From Ricordea florida (Eukaryota > Cnidaria > Anthozoa > Corallimorpharia > Ricordeidae): a stretch of 64,000 bases of DNA. Of this stretch, positions 42,862 through 54,418 are shown in pieces (position 1 is the first letter of the stretch; each line of letters begins with the position of its first letter). The position numbers and the translations under genes were made by a program. The notes under the pieces are model-generated. The model searched no databases, had not been told where the DNA came from, and saw only the letters and a program-made list of their open reading frames with translations. The stretch is taken from positions 9,440,233-9,504,232 of the forward strand of contig OX453285.1 in NCBI GenBank assembly GCA_949710005.1, in the 5' to 3' direction.

Positions 42862-43440
42862 TTTCATCAGTATCTGGCAAACCAAGAGGTGGTCAATCAA
42901 ATACAATGGACAGCTTTACTACAAGAAGAACATGATTTCATCAGTATCTGGCAAACCAAGAGGTGGCCAATCAAATACAATGAACAGCTTTATTACAAGA
43001 ACAACATGATTTCATCAGTATCTGGCAAACCAAGAGGTGCCCAATCAAATACAATGGACAGCTTTACTACAAGAACAACATGATTTCATCAGCATCTGGC
43101 AAACCAAGAGGTGGCTAATCAAATACAATGAACAGCTTGACTACAAGAACATGATTTCATCAGTATCTGGCAAACCAAGAGGTGGCTAATCAAATACAAT
43201 GAACAGCTTGACTACAAGAACATGATTTCATCAGTATCTGGCAAACCAAGAGGTGGCCAATGGTACAACTATAGAATACCCCGCAAATGATATTCATGAT
43301 ATTCATTCTATTGTGTTTCTATTGTAGGTATGTGTCGTTCTCAAAAGATGAATATCATGAATATCATTTGCGGGGTATTCTATAGTTATTCCGTGACCAA
43401 TCAAATACAATGGACACTTATTTGGTTACGAGTAAACCAA
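42855..43440. repeat. Tandem repeat (about 72 bp) at Harbinger 3' end
   Basis: Six units with CATGATTTCATCAGTATCTG, GGCAAACCAAGAGGTGG and CAATCAAATACAATGRACAG start near 42855, 42928, 43003, 43078, 43150 and 43221. The last is interrupted by a MITE (43262-43393) and resumes after it. The first unit starts within a few bases of the transposase stop codon. Confidence 0.9.
43262..43393. mobile_element. Foldback MITE with 8-bp target duplication
   Basis: Inverted arms of about 40 bp (AACTATAGAATACCCCGC, continuing through ATGATATTCATGATATTCAT) enclose a short loop. TGGCCAAT (43254-43261) and TGACCAAT (43394-43401) flank it with one mismatch. The host tandem-repeat sequence continues after the right copy, which confirms the insertion point. 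Confidence 0.8.
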
Positions 43441-44150
43441 GACTGCCAATAATGCAAATACAATGACAGTATGCAAAAATATATTCATTAATTTGTCTAT
43501 GCAAAACAAAAGAAAAAAAGGACTAGGATTTGAAAGTGTTTGTTTGTAAATAGATAACTTAAATATCAAAGAAAACGTAAATGATGTAAAACAAGAAAAA
43601 ATGAAAAAGGGAATATAAACTTAAGCTTAAATATCACGCTTACGCTCTCTGAATGAGGTACATTATGACACAAAGATCGTTTAACAGGGTTTGTGCTGGT
43701 GTCCAAAAACAAAATTTACGGAGTTTTCAAATTTAAGCTTTAAGCAGCAAAAAATGATTTGTAAGGAGTCCTTTATCATAAAATTGGATATTCCCAGCAT
43801 GACAGGGTTTTCATATTATAATAAATTGATTTGCAGTACTATATTTTTTCCTTAATTAGGTAGCTTTCAGAGTTCAAATTAAGCTTAATTTTACCTGAAT
43901 GTCTAAAATTCAAGGACTCTTCAAGTGCCCTTAAAAACGCAATTTAAAGGCGTTTAAGGAGTAGCACGAACCCTGCTTTAAGCTTAAACATTCACAAACG
44001 TTTATTTTACCTTACACTTTTCTTCGGCAGTTCTAACAAGCCATCAGATAAACCACGATGTAATCTTCCTTTAGTGATCTGAAAGCCGCCATTTTGAATG
44101 CACAGGAACCCCAAATTTGCTGGCTTTGCATCTTTGTTCAAAGCTTTCTA
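43441..44150. other. Non-coding stretch
   Basis: AT-rich. No coding exon is supported. Confidence 0.4.
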
Positions 44151-44159
44151 ATACATTGT

Positions 44160-44620
44160 TACCAGACTCCTCCTCCTACCAGTGTTCCAACATACTTTAC
44201 CAGTTTGAACTCAACAGACTTCTAGAAATCTTTCTTCTTACACTGTAACTGTTGTATGACATAAACCTTACATTTTGCACTATGTTTGTTTCAGTGTCAA
44301 ACTCAAAAGTGATATTTCTCAAAGCAAGCAATGCACTAAAAATAGCATCTTCATTACCATGCTCCAGCATTGTGTTCATCTAATCAGTAAACAGTTAACT
44401 ACAGTGGTGACTCAACAGTTCGAACTCAACAATTTTCTTGAAATATCTTTCTTAATCTTACGTTGTAACTGTTTTATGGCATAAAACTTACATTTTGCAC
44501 TATGTTTGTTTCAGTGTCATAATCAACAGTGATATTTCTTAAAGCAAGCAATGCACTAAAAATAGCATCTTCATCTGCCATCAATTCAACATTACCATGC
44601 TCCAGCATTGTGTTCATCTG
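44160..44620. repeat. Tandem duplication of RPA-like exon end
   Basis: The block with TTACATTTTGCACTATGTTTG and AAGCAAGCAATGCACTAAAA occurs twice, offset by about 215-235 bases (44265 and 44490). The copies differ by substitutions and a deletion in the left one, which encodes the shorter HGNEDAIFSALLALRNITFE. Confidence 0.85.
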
Positions 44621-46146
44621 ATCAGCAAACACGGTTAGCCAAAGTGGAGATTCATTTTCGGGATTCTCTGGATCACTAATTGCAATCGACAATGAAGAGG
44701 ACTTTGGGCAAGATAATGTTTGTACCACTGCACCACATCTATTACATTTGATAACTTCAATGGTCGACACCTAACAAACCAAAAAAGGATGAAATTAATA
44801 TAATGATGAATACAATAACTTAATCAAAGCTACAATATTGTTTTTTTAAGTTTCAAATGTGAAGATGTCCGGTAACGGCGGCATCGTTTACAACACGCGT
44901 GGTTGTTAGACTTTTCATGTGCATACAGAAAGTATTGATAGGTCTAAAAATAGGTTTGGGAAACTGCAGTTTTGTCTTTTTATTTAATGACAGTTCGACT
45001 TAAGATGCTTTTTGCAAAATATTAATGCTAGAAAAGACAGTATGTTCAAGTTTTGTTTGGAAAAGATCTTCTGCAAAATGCATTTTTTGGACGCATCAAT
45101 AGTTGTTGCTGTGCACTTCTAAAAGATGCCGCAGAAGTCAGACATCTCATTTGAAACTTAGAGAAACGTTAATATTTTTACTAGTAAGCGTAAAAACGCT
45201 TATTTTCAAATCGTAGAATTTTCATAAGCTCGATTTCAAGGAAAAGCTCTGGAGTGCCCTCACTTTATCACATGAAGCATTGATACATGACAAAAACACT
45301 ATAATGTACAAACCTCTGTCAGTTGCCTTTTGCAATTCTTGCATTGATACCAACTCGATAAATGCTTTAGCATTTCAATCCTTTCAACTCTCACCATCAC
45401 TTGCGTATCCAATATATCGTACTCTGGTACTGGGAATTCATCTTCAATGGTCTCAAACACTGTCATGAGCATGGTAGTCAACAGCTTTCTGCCACTGAAC
45501 TCCTTCACTTGAGGCCCTTGAATTTATAGGAGACCCCATCCTGAAGATCATCTATGTTCTCCTCCCATATCGTGAGTCTGATTGAACCTGTAACAAAAGA
45601 AATGTATTCATAATTTTTTTTAAATAATTACCATCTATCAAGGTCATCTAAAACACCACTTTTACCTGTATTATCAGTGATGGTGCATGTATCTAGAACC
45701 CGCTTTGAGACACCGTTTATTTCGATGTTGCGCACGTTATTGGCATCCTTCATCAGCAATCCTTTCACATTAACCCTCTGCCCAACTTCGATTGACTGGA
45801 TGTTCACAATCAAACACTCTTGAGCTTCCCCGTCTACAGCTAAAGCATGACCGTCAAAGTTAACCTCAGCGGGTGGTGCCTTTTCCACAACTGATCTTTT
45901 ATTGATAATGATATCCATCTTGTGCGGATCCTGTAAGTTAGGCCTACGGCTTACATTTCGGATTTTCACAGCCTCCCTGGATGACTGATAGTTTGCAAAA
46001 TTCAATCTCAGGCTGTCCTTAAAACAAACTGAACGTGAATGTTCCTCTTCTCCTGTTTGCAGCGTAAAATCAAAATATGGATTCTTTCTCTTGGTTCCTC
46101 TTTTAATCGGAGAAAGGTTTTGAATATATCCTGTGGCGTTTTCCAT
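44492..46146 (-). pseudogene. RPA-like OB-fold protein, three exons, frameshifted
   Basis: Exons (minus): 46146-45666, 45587-45314 and 44770-44492, with consensus donors and acceptors (CAG|GTAAAA, ACAG|GTT, GAG|GTTTGT, TTAG|GTG). Exon 1 starts MENATGYIQNLSPIKRG, an RPA-type OB fold (YFDFTLQTGEEE), then a second OB region (IVNIQSIEVGQRVNVKG). Exon 2 has GSIRLTIWEENIDDL and a zinc pair CKNCKRQ. Exon 3 has CNRCGAVVQT. The arrangement resembles the C-terminal DNA-binding core of RPA1. One base is missing near 45513 (in-frame TGA after KFKGLK), so the copy is likely dead. RPA-like genes are often carried by Helitrons, but no Helitron helicase is seen here. Confidence 0.7.
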
Positions 46147-46281
46147 TTCTACAAACTGTCTGGTTGCACTTCTAAACCCGCCAATGTCTAACCTTGCACG
46201 GCGACACATGTGCGCTTTGGATCTGTTCGCACTATTTATACCCAAACTGAACGATCGAAATACACCAATCACAACGCACAA

Positions 46282-47490
46282 ATCAGTAATTTAAGCCAAT
46301 CAGATAATAGCGTAAGTGCACCAATGAGAACGGAGCTATAACTATAAAAGTGAGCCTCTGGGAAAACACTGTTACAAGTAAAAATTGTCATTTCCATATT
46401 TGTGATTTCGATCCTCGTTGACTGGATATTTTAGGGAATATTGAATTTTTACAGCTGCCTCAGTGATTTGCTTAATTTTACGGCTCTAAATGGCCAGAAT
46501 CCCCATATCTTACTAGTATGTCTGTGTATTGTGGTGACTTGTAACTCATGGATACGAGTTATTGTGAGGGGTTTTGGACGTCACTCGCTCACTCACTCAC
46601 ACACTAAGTGATCCGTTAGCACAGCGATAACTAAATGTCTAGTCAATTATTTCTCATCTTCTGAAAACCTTCCGACTACATAATTCCGAATGCCTTGACA
46701 TAGCTTGAATTATAGCCTTTGAATTATAGGTAATCTTTTAAAAAAATGTAAGTAATTTAAAGTGCGTAGTAAGCTTTTTATTGTGACTTCTGGTTGCCTT
46801 GGCATTTCACTACGACAATAAAAAATTGCCATACTTGAAAAGCATCTAGTGCAAAAACGAGATGAACCCCTTTCTATTACGTTTTTTTGATGTACATCGC
46901 ATAGTTAACGTCCACGCTGGGCCCACAGATGACAAAAAGCTGCATTGCGATGTCTGCAAAAATGGTGCGGGAAATAAAGGCGTTCGAGAAGAGACTGGGG
47001 CAGAGTTATGTGGCCTATGAATAATGGGCCCTCTTGCATTCTGGGAGGTCTCTAGCGCTTCATTCAGCTCCAAAGATGGCAGCTTGTTTCCTGAGCTTTT
47101 CGCACATACCAAATGTGCCATGTTTTTTCTTAGAGAACTCGCTCCACCAAAGCGCAGTTCTTCGAGGTCTAATGGCGTCGTGTTTGCCGACGTTGTAAAG
47201 CGAAGTTTTCGGCTTGGAAAGAATTTAACAGTGTTCAAAATTGCAGCACTTCAAAACGAAATTTTACATTTTTCAAGTTTACATTTTTGTTTCTATGGCT
47301 TTTATATTATATTGAAGTTGGCTCCAATATTGCAATACTGCGTGTTGGGAATTTTGTCCTTTTTGAAAGAAAAGTCGACAAAGTATTATTCACATAGGTG
47401 ACTCGATCAGTCCTCGCATGACAGCCTGTAATCCTTGGACTGTGCAAGTAATAATGAATTCTCCTGCGGACGTTTTGAGCTTGCAGCATC
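46282..47490. other. Intergenic stretch with possible promoter
   Basis: No convincing exon. GCATTCTGGGAGGTC at about 47036-47050 resembles, on the minus strand, the core of a ZNF143/Staf-type site (CCCAGAATGC) and lies before weak divergent ORFs (46846-47238 minus, 47024-47401 plus) that look non-conserved. Confidence 0.25.
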
Positions 47491-47638
47491 ATGCCACACA
47501 CCAAGAACAGACAATTCGATGTTAATGCCTTTATGAAGACCCGAAAGGAAGCGACAGAGAGGGCAGTACAGGAGTGTAGAAGTTTGCAAGGAGAAATTAA
47601 CAGAAACACGAGGAAAATTAATAGACTAAAATCGAAGG
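47491..47638 (+). CDS. Possible first exon, coiled-coil protein
   Basis: ATG in context ATCATGCC opens MPHTKNRQFDVNAFMKTRKE followed by an Arg/Lys/Glu-rich helix (NRNTRKINRLKSK), ending in donor AAG|GTTTGT. The helix looks like a coiled coil. No downstream exon was found, so it may be a chance ORF or part of a decayed gene. Confidence 0.3.
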
Positions 47639-48455
47639 TTTGTGGAATGCTTGCATTTATTTTTTTAATAGTTGCACTGCAATGCACTTTGTTTAAACTT
47701 AAATTACTTTCTTAAGCAAACTATTAGATATGCAGTGAAGACACACATGCAATTAATGATAAATATTTCTATAAATGCTATACATCAACTGCCACTGCAT
47801 TCATGAGCAAAACAGCCCCCATGACTAGTCTCAGGAACCAAATCCCAGTCCCTACAACTAGATTTTTCTACAAATGTGTTCTTTTTGTTTTTGTTGGAAT
47901 GCTAGCTAGTTTCCTGTCTTTAGAATGAACTTTTGAGGGGGCTTCCTGGATAAAATTCTCAGGGTACCCTCTGATAATGTTGTCGAAGAGTTAAGTTCAG
48001 AGAAGTCTCAGGGCCTCTCCTTTCGGTTCTTCGCTTGAGGTGATCAAGTAAAGCTGAGCACTATCAATCGGCAACACAATTGTTGAGAACGCTTTTTGTA
48101 ACGTCGATCAAAAAAGGGCTTGCACCGCTGTCGTGGCGTCGTCTGCAAGGACTTCTGATCCATCTACCAAGCCCCATAACCCTTTCGCCAGCAGTAAATG
48201 TTTCATTTGAAATTTCCAAGTGTTCCAGTTGCTTCCGTTGAGTTTATCGATCGACCACTTTTCCTCCATGTTTGATTCATGCAACCGTTTAAAAATAAAT
48301 CCGTCACAAATTCACAGGGTTCATACAAAAAATTGCAACCATTTTTCAAGGACTTTTCAAGGACTTTTCAAGGATCAAATGTGATTTTCAAGGACCCCAA
48401 ACAGGAATGTAATTTTAGGGATGGCAAATACAAATAGACATACGCATATTCCAAA

Positions 48456-48896
48456 CTAACAGGTTTTCAAGGCCACAGGTTTTTGCTCCATCTCGTTCTC
48501 TACGTTGTTCAGTACACTGGTCTTTTCTTTGGCAGTTCTCCTGAGAGAATTTGACTGTGTCATGAAACCTTTAATTCCAGTTGATTCAGCCTTTTCAGCT
48601 AAATTATCCGCTGACCTAACTAAAGAATCAATGTCTTCAGTCAATCTCCTCTTCTTTTCTTTCAGTTCCTCAATTTCATGCAACAAAGACTTCCTCTTTC
48701 GATTTCCTTCTTCTGATTTCTTGTTTTGTCTTTGTTGATCCAGATACCTTTCATACCATTTTCTAGCTGAAGCACATGAGGTAAGCAACGACTGAATGAT
48801 TGGTACATCCACTGGCAAAATGCCACCAACTGTATCAATATGATCACACAATTCGTTGGGCCACAAGTGATTCATTTGACAGATTCTCAACCTCAA
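48456..48896 (-). CDS. Coiled-coil protein carried in hAT-like element
   Basis: 146 residues: RICQMNHLWPNELCDHIDTV, GGILPVDVPIIQSLLTSC, KWYERYLDQQRQNKKSEEGN, then a long basic/acidic coiled coil (KRKSLLHEIEELKEKKRRL). No catalytic motif. It lies 3' of the zinc-finger ORF on the same strand and may be the C-terminal exon of the same gene, the middle having been deleted. Confidence 0.5.
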   Translation of the reverse strand: MRLRICQMNHLWPNELCDHIDTVGGILPVDVPIIQSLLTSCASARKWYERYLDQQRQNKKSEEGNRKRKSLLHEIEELKEKKRRLTEDIDSLVRSADNLAEKAESTGIKGFMTQSNSLRRTAKEKTSVLNNVENEMEQKPVALKTC

Positions 48897-48994
48897 ACTC
48901 CTTATTTACTGACCTCTCTCAACCGAAGCTTGACCATGATAAAGGACTAAAAGTAGCTGTACAAGTTTAAACAACTTCTGGTATGACTCAGTGT

Positions 48995-49390
48995 TCATTT
49001 AAGTGCCGAACAGTTCATCCAATCTGTCAGTACTGAGTTTGAAGTTAGAAACCTTCTCAGAACCAAAAGCTGGGATGTGGTCCGGAAACCTGGTGTACTC
49101 CTGAATGAGGGAATGCTCATCATGGTATCTTTGTTAGTGCTCCCAGTATCAACATTTTCGCCATTTTGAGTTGCCAAAGAAGTGCTCATCTGACCTTCAG
49201 ATCCTTTTCCTTTGAAATATACAGTAGTTACTTCCCCAGTCGTGCCTCCATCCAACTTTATGTTCGCCTGATGTTTGCTTCCCGCCATGTGTGAGCGTAA
49301 TGCAATCTCATCCATCCTTGTTAATAAGTTGATAGTTTTGTTGCACATAATGCAAAATGCTTTATGTAAATCATCTTTTACTTGCCTGGC
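48995..49390 (-). CDS. BED/C2H2-like zinc finger in hAT-like element
   Basis: The frame (open upstream of the Met, through DDLHKAFCIMCNKTINL) holds C-x2-C ... H-x5-H (FCIMCNKT ... LRSHMAGSKH), a BED/C2H2-type finger as found at the N-terminus of hAT-like proteins. It is followed by Gly/Thr/Ser-rich sequence and ends near 48995. The donor side of the preceding exon is not identified. It probably binds DNA at element ends. Confidence 0.5.
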   Translation of the reverse strand, partial: ARQVKDDLHKAFCIMCNKTINLLTRMDEIALRSHMAGSKHQANIKLDGGTTGEVTTVYFKGKGSEGQMSTSLATQNGENVDTGSTNKDTMMSIPSFRSTPGFRTTSQLLVLRRFLTSNSVLTDWMNCSALK

Positions 49391-49795
49391 TCATTTATAT
49401 TCTGTCTTTGATAACCAACGAGTGTTAACACAAAACTTTCCTGGCATTATTTGCTGCGGAAGAGCCCACCAAAGCACAAATGATAGAATGACTCAAAAAA
49501 TACATGTGACATGCACAAGACCATAAAATTACATACACAACCGCTGGTCAATTTTGTTTTGGCTCGCATTTGGACTCGCACTTGACTTGCTGTTATCCTT
49601 AGTTAGCTTATTTTGCCGTGTTCCAAGTTCCTTGACATCAGAAAAAGAACAACAATGCAATGCAACTTTGCTTTCGACTCCACCGCATTCGAAGGTTGAG
49701 AAAATTCAAGGACTTTTCAAGGATAAATTGAGTTCAAGGACTTTTCAAGGACTCCCCCTAAAATTCAAGGACTTTTCAAGACTGTGCGAACCCTG

Positions 49796-50435
49796 ATTCA
49801 AAAGCCCGCTCGTTCCTACGCTCGAAAATCCAATCAATCACAGACGCCGATCATCTCAATTTCAACTCGACCAAACCACACTCTTCTGGGCCCATAACCT
49901 AATGTTTTTATAGCGTTGAACAACTTTATCTCGAAAACGGTTATACACAGAAAAGAAAAATACAACACATATATAAATTCTAATTTGAATGGAAAAAACA
50001 ATTGTTGGATAACAAAAGGAAAAACGCCTTAACCAATGATAAACTGAGTTAACAATTCCTGTGAAATACATTACAATTCAAATAACAACCGTCAAATACT
50101 TTCGGAATAACAACAGTTTAAATGACAAAATGATCCGAAATTCCTAATAACCTCAAGAACCGTAGTCAGTGTTGCAAGCTCAGAATTTACAGATATTGTC
50201 CGCGATTCCTTACTAATAACATGAAATCGTAGCTTAGAACTTTGAAAAGGTGTTTAGAAAGTATCTTTCGAGATGACCAGTTTCCCTGTGCCTAAGCTGA
50301 TTATAATAGTTCATTCTGTCAGTCAGTGAACTGTTCTAAACTCCTTCATAAAGTTTTTCTCTTTTAAACTTTGTGGATTGCAAAAAATGATTGTGACGTG
50401 CCCGCCTTAAGGATCATACACAATAGCAGTCTGCA
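49796..50435. other. Non-coding stretch
   Basis: AT-rich with no supported gene. It lies 3' of the DDE-like gene. Confidence 0.4.
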
Positions 50436-53400
50436 CTATACCAGATCTGCGCAGTCCTCCCTCACTTTGCTTTTCTGGACGCACTTGAAGCCTGACAATT
50501 CCATCATCGCTGCTAGTGTGTGACTGCTCTCTGGCTGTGCATGACTCTGTTGTGTTCGCTGTGGGCTCGAAAAAAAAAACCGTGTTACACTACTCGTCAC
50601 TTCTGTGAACTCTTCGTCCGTTAGAAGAAGTGTTCCATCATCACACATAGTTAAATTGACTTGTGTTAGGATATCCGTGAAAGGGAAGTTCCGTAGCTCA
50701 GATGCGTGTAGCCTATAGCCATCAGCACCATTCATCTGGAGTTAATTGTAAATCTGGAAGTAGCCGGTAATAGACTCCTTTTTGGGGTCTGTCTAAGGTA
50801 CAGGGCGCTTATATTCCTGCCTGCCATGATTTCCAATATGCACCATGCGAGAAAGATTTCCAACAACGAAGGACTTATTGGGCCAATCCAGCACCGCATA
50901 GTCGTCAAATAAAGTAACCCCTGCACTCTCATTGCTTCCAGGAGCCAGACATTCTCTAGCACAACCATACTGCTGACGCTGATGAACTCACTGAAGTCTA
51001 GAAACAACACATAAAGAATACATGTTAGTTATTTTGTTCTTGTATCTTCATGTTCTTTAAGACGAAACCGTGTTATTTTTCGAAAAGTGACTAGCAACCT
51101 AAACGACCCATGCAACACGGGTTTCGGCCTTAAGCAATATCTGAGATATTTCTATTCTTTCAATTAAAGGTTGTTCTAGTAGAAAGAAGAAAGTTCTTTA
51201 AATTAAGCTAATATTTTCAACTGTCATGGGACAACTTTGGATCCTCATTTAGGAGCGACACGATTACTGTTACTAAACGTGTTACTTGGATACCTAAACG
51301 GGTGCCAAAACCATTGCTTGCATTCTTCTGCACCAGAGTCGCCATCTATATTGCCATCACCCTCTGGTGCCATTCCGACTGACCTTGCCAATCTCCTAGC
51401 GACATTTATTCCATCTTTCCACTCTTCCACTTCTGTCCCAATGTTTGGGTACGCAGCAAGGTCAGCCTTGTTCAAGGGTTGTGCATACTGTTGGGACCAC
51501 ATGCTCTCTTGCTTCGGATGTGGCTTGGCAAATTCTGGAGCTGGTGGATCGACTAGAATTTCCTCCAGGCGGATCATATGGGCTAGATTGCATCTTCGGT
51601 CTGCGAAATTGTAGCTGTGGTGATTTCCTAGCCACTGTCCGTTCTTGCTCCAGAAATCCTCGAGCACATCTGATCCTGAAAGATGCAGGCGACACTCTTC
51701 ATGGCCGAAGTTGTCCCTCATATAACAAATCAACACAACAGCAAAGTGACAAGATAGAAGGACGTCGATGTAGGTCTCCCTTGAAATAATTTTGGTTGCC
51801 AACTGGAGATTGTGATGGCCATGAACCCAGTTGCGCCAAATTGCGAGGAAATGTGCCACGATAGCAGCGTACTTTATTCTACTTCTTAAGGACGCTTCTT
51901 CACTACAACCAAAAGGTTTGTCTTTGTTCCCAATAGTGCGGCATTTGGACGATGTCCCGGTACTCTGCCATCAATCAATTCATGAATGCATTGACGAATC
52001 TTAGGGAACGTTAGCTTCTGGGCGGATCTCCAGTTCTGCCTGTCCTAAACTGTGAGTGGATATAGGAAGGATATCATATACCAGCTGGATATGGTTCATG
52101 TAAACCGGGTAATTACCCGTCATAAGAACACGATTGGCATGATCGAGAGGATTTAGCAGCTTCTTGTGATTATGTATGTAGTCCTGATCACATAGATCGT
52201 AGATAACATAGCCAGTACCAGTGACTTGCCTCCCACAAGAAAAGACAAATCCGTGATTGCGTGAAATGGGCTGAAATCTGTCACCAATAGTGGATGTAGG
52301 AAGCTGAAGCATAACCTTCCTTCGCCGTGAATCGCCGTCTGAACTGTGACCAATCAGTGGGCCCACAATCTCCTTAAGTTCCTGCTCATAAAGTCGTTGT
52401 ACATCCTGCCACTGATGATAAACCATTGTATGGTCAAACTTATTGCAGGTTGGCATTGTAAGAACAGCGATAGGAGGGAGGTTTGGATGAAGTGGATTAA
52501 GCAAAATAGCTCTTCCAAATGTGCCGATCTTGTATTGATCAAAGGCATTTACAATAGAGTTAAAGCCTTCCTCCCCGTTTCCAACAACAACTGTGACTGA
52601 GTCCAGGCATTTGTGCTCGGGTCCTTTGACTCTACAAAACCCAAGGAGCTCATCAGTTGCTTGGTTGTATACAATTTGTCCAGTGATGCCAGTTTCATCT
52701 TCAACAGCTAGCACAGGAACAGAAGTTGGTGTGATTCTGGCCATGGCTTCCTTGTAAATCGAGGCTAATTTCTTGAAGTTGGCCTCCTCTATTCCACCAG
52801 AAAACTCAGTTCGATGTTGATTTCGCCACCGATATCGAATGGATCTCAGGTCCTCCCTGGTTTAGTGCAACAACATTTGCAATTCTGGGACCTCCCCACA
52901 GCAACAACACTTCTAGAAACAATTTGAATGGTGCCTGATATCATTTACCGTTTCTTTCAACGTGAAAGTTCCTAGCAACTGTCTCTAACATCCCTTTGAG
53001 AGTGTTTTTATCCAAAAGTAGTCCACTGTCAGCAGCCTTTTGTAGGTTGTAGCAGACTGCTTTCATTGATCCACGTCGCAGATATTCAGCTAGCTTTTCT
53101 TTGGTGCTTCTCAACCGGATCTTTAGGCGCAGATTTTTAGCGGAAATAAAAAAGATTGTAGAGTCTTTAATATCAAGTTGTTTTTTCTGTTCATTCAACT
53201 TGTTTTTCATTTCCTCTAAAGTTAAGTAATCATTTCGAATTCCCTCGTTTCGTCACTCATCTCCGATCACAGTATCAAACGCTTTTTGAAAGACTTTAAT
53301 TTGGGTATTTTTGTGCAGGCAGAACATATATCATCAACGAAGCTACCCACGTCACCAGTCCGAAAACAATCAGGGCTTCGAAACGTCCCTTTTGTTTCAG

Positions 53401-54418
53401 TTTTCTCAGTCTCATCAGACTTATTTACAATATTTACAATACCAAGTAACCCTGCCTTCATCTTTTCCCGGTTTTGTATCATTCAGGAGCAATTTAGGTT
53501 TCATAAGTTCAGTTTGGTCCTTCAATTTATACACAACGCTGTCCTTATAGAACCCCAGACAAAGCTGTTTCCCCGGCTTCGATCAGTCAGACTCGGTCGA
53601 TGTTGCTCCTTGTTTGGTGAAAAAAGATGAAATATCCTTCGATCCCTGTGCTCCTGATTTTGAAGCTTTCTGCCAGTGGCTGGCACTATTGGCATGCTGA
53701 TGTACGTTGTTCATCGCAACTTTGTGCGATAGAAGAAGCTCTATGTCGCAGATACAGCACATTACGGATTCCTTTCGAGGAAGGAAAACCCAAGGGTACT
53801 TCTTCTCTATCTCTTCTTGGATTTTATGATTCGACAAGGGAATCTCACTTTCCCTAGCGTTAGCCATTTCAAAGTTTGTCCTATGTGTTTGTGAGGCCAT
53901 ATGTTGTTTTACGAAATTGAGACCTTGATGGGGTTCTCCCACAGCAATTGCTGTGGTAGACACGTTACAATAGGCAACAATCTTTCCATTCTTTCTACTA
54001 ATATCAAAATGATTGATCTCTACTAAGGCATCAATCCGCTTCTCCAATGTTTGCACTGCAGTGTCAACCGAATCTGTATTGCACCTTTGCGCCTGAACTC
54101 GTGTTTTCACTGATGTAACAACTGCTTCATCTGACTTAGGCATACATCAACTTCAGTTTCCGTGGATTCAGTAGAAACTTCATGCATTTGCCTCTCGATA
54201 AGCTTGGTGCTTTCTTCAGGCTGTGGCACATTTTGAACAGGGAGTTGATCTTCAACAACTTCATTTTCTTCGAACTGTGACTCTTCTGTTCTCGGCCTTT
54301 TAGGTTCTGAGCCGAAAGGCAAGTGATCCATTGGGGTGTGCCCACAATAGTCACAGCGTAATGCACTGCTTTCAAACTCTTCACATTCACAAATGAAACA
54401 TTTGCCTTGAGAAATACC
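50436..54418 (-). pseudogene. DDE-like transposase-derived gene, decayed
   Basis: Read from 54418 down. A Cys-rich start (KCFICECEEFESSALRCDYC, then GHTPMDHLPFG); two zinc-finger-like blocks (53583-54143, with YCNVSTTAIAV...HMASQTH and CCICDIELLLS); charged linker pieces (53267-53580, 52941-53210); a core (52001-52744) with LAVEDETGI and GHSSDGDSRRRKVMLQL, likely first and second Asp; then 51245-51859 with GSDVLEDFWSKNGQW, likely acidic third residue; then 50436-51010 with SSMVVLENVWLLEAMRVQG. The frame changes at about 54130, 53420, 52840, 52030 and 50930 and only some match splice sites, so most are indels. Similar proteins are repeated in coral-type genomes as far as I recall; the family name is unknown. 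Confidence 0.6.

Larger units (their letters stand above)
48315..49795. mobile_element. hAT-like element with non-transposase ORFs, 1,481 bp
   Basis: The left end starts CAGGGTTCATAC and the right end is GTGCGAACCCTG, an inverted pair matching the hAT consensus CAGGGTTC. Both subterminal regions carry several copies of TTCAAGGACTTTTCAAGGA in opposite context (48343-48400 and 49696-49780). Flanks are CAAATTCA and ATTCAAAA, which do not form a clean 8-bp duplication. Inside are two minus-strand ORFs but no hAT dimerisation (hATC) or DDE domain, so it must move in trans. Confidence 0.7.

Noticed and set aside
42855..43260. Regular repeats resembling a CRISPR array
   Set aside because: Units of about 72 bp are repeated throughout with no unique spacers, and the host is an animal.
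46846..47401. Divergent ORFs around 47 kb as a gene pair
   Set aside because: The two ORFs overlap on opposite strands with no domain or splice support.
48307..49803. Perfect 8-bp target duplication for the hAT-like element
   Set aside because: The flanks CAAATTCA and ATTCAAAA share only a partial overlap, so the duplication is not claimed.
51237..51789. Plus-strand ORFs of 114-125 residues
   Set aside because: They mirror the minus-strand DDE-like exon and have no conserved pattern.
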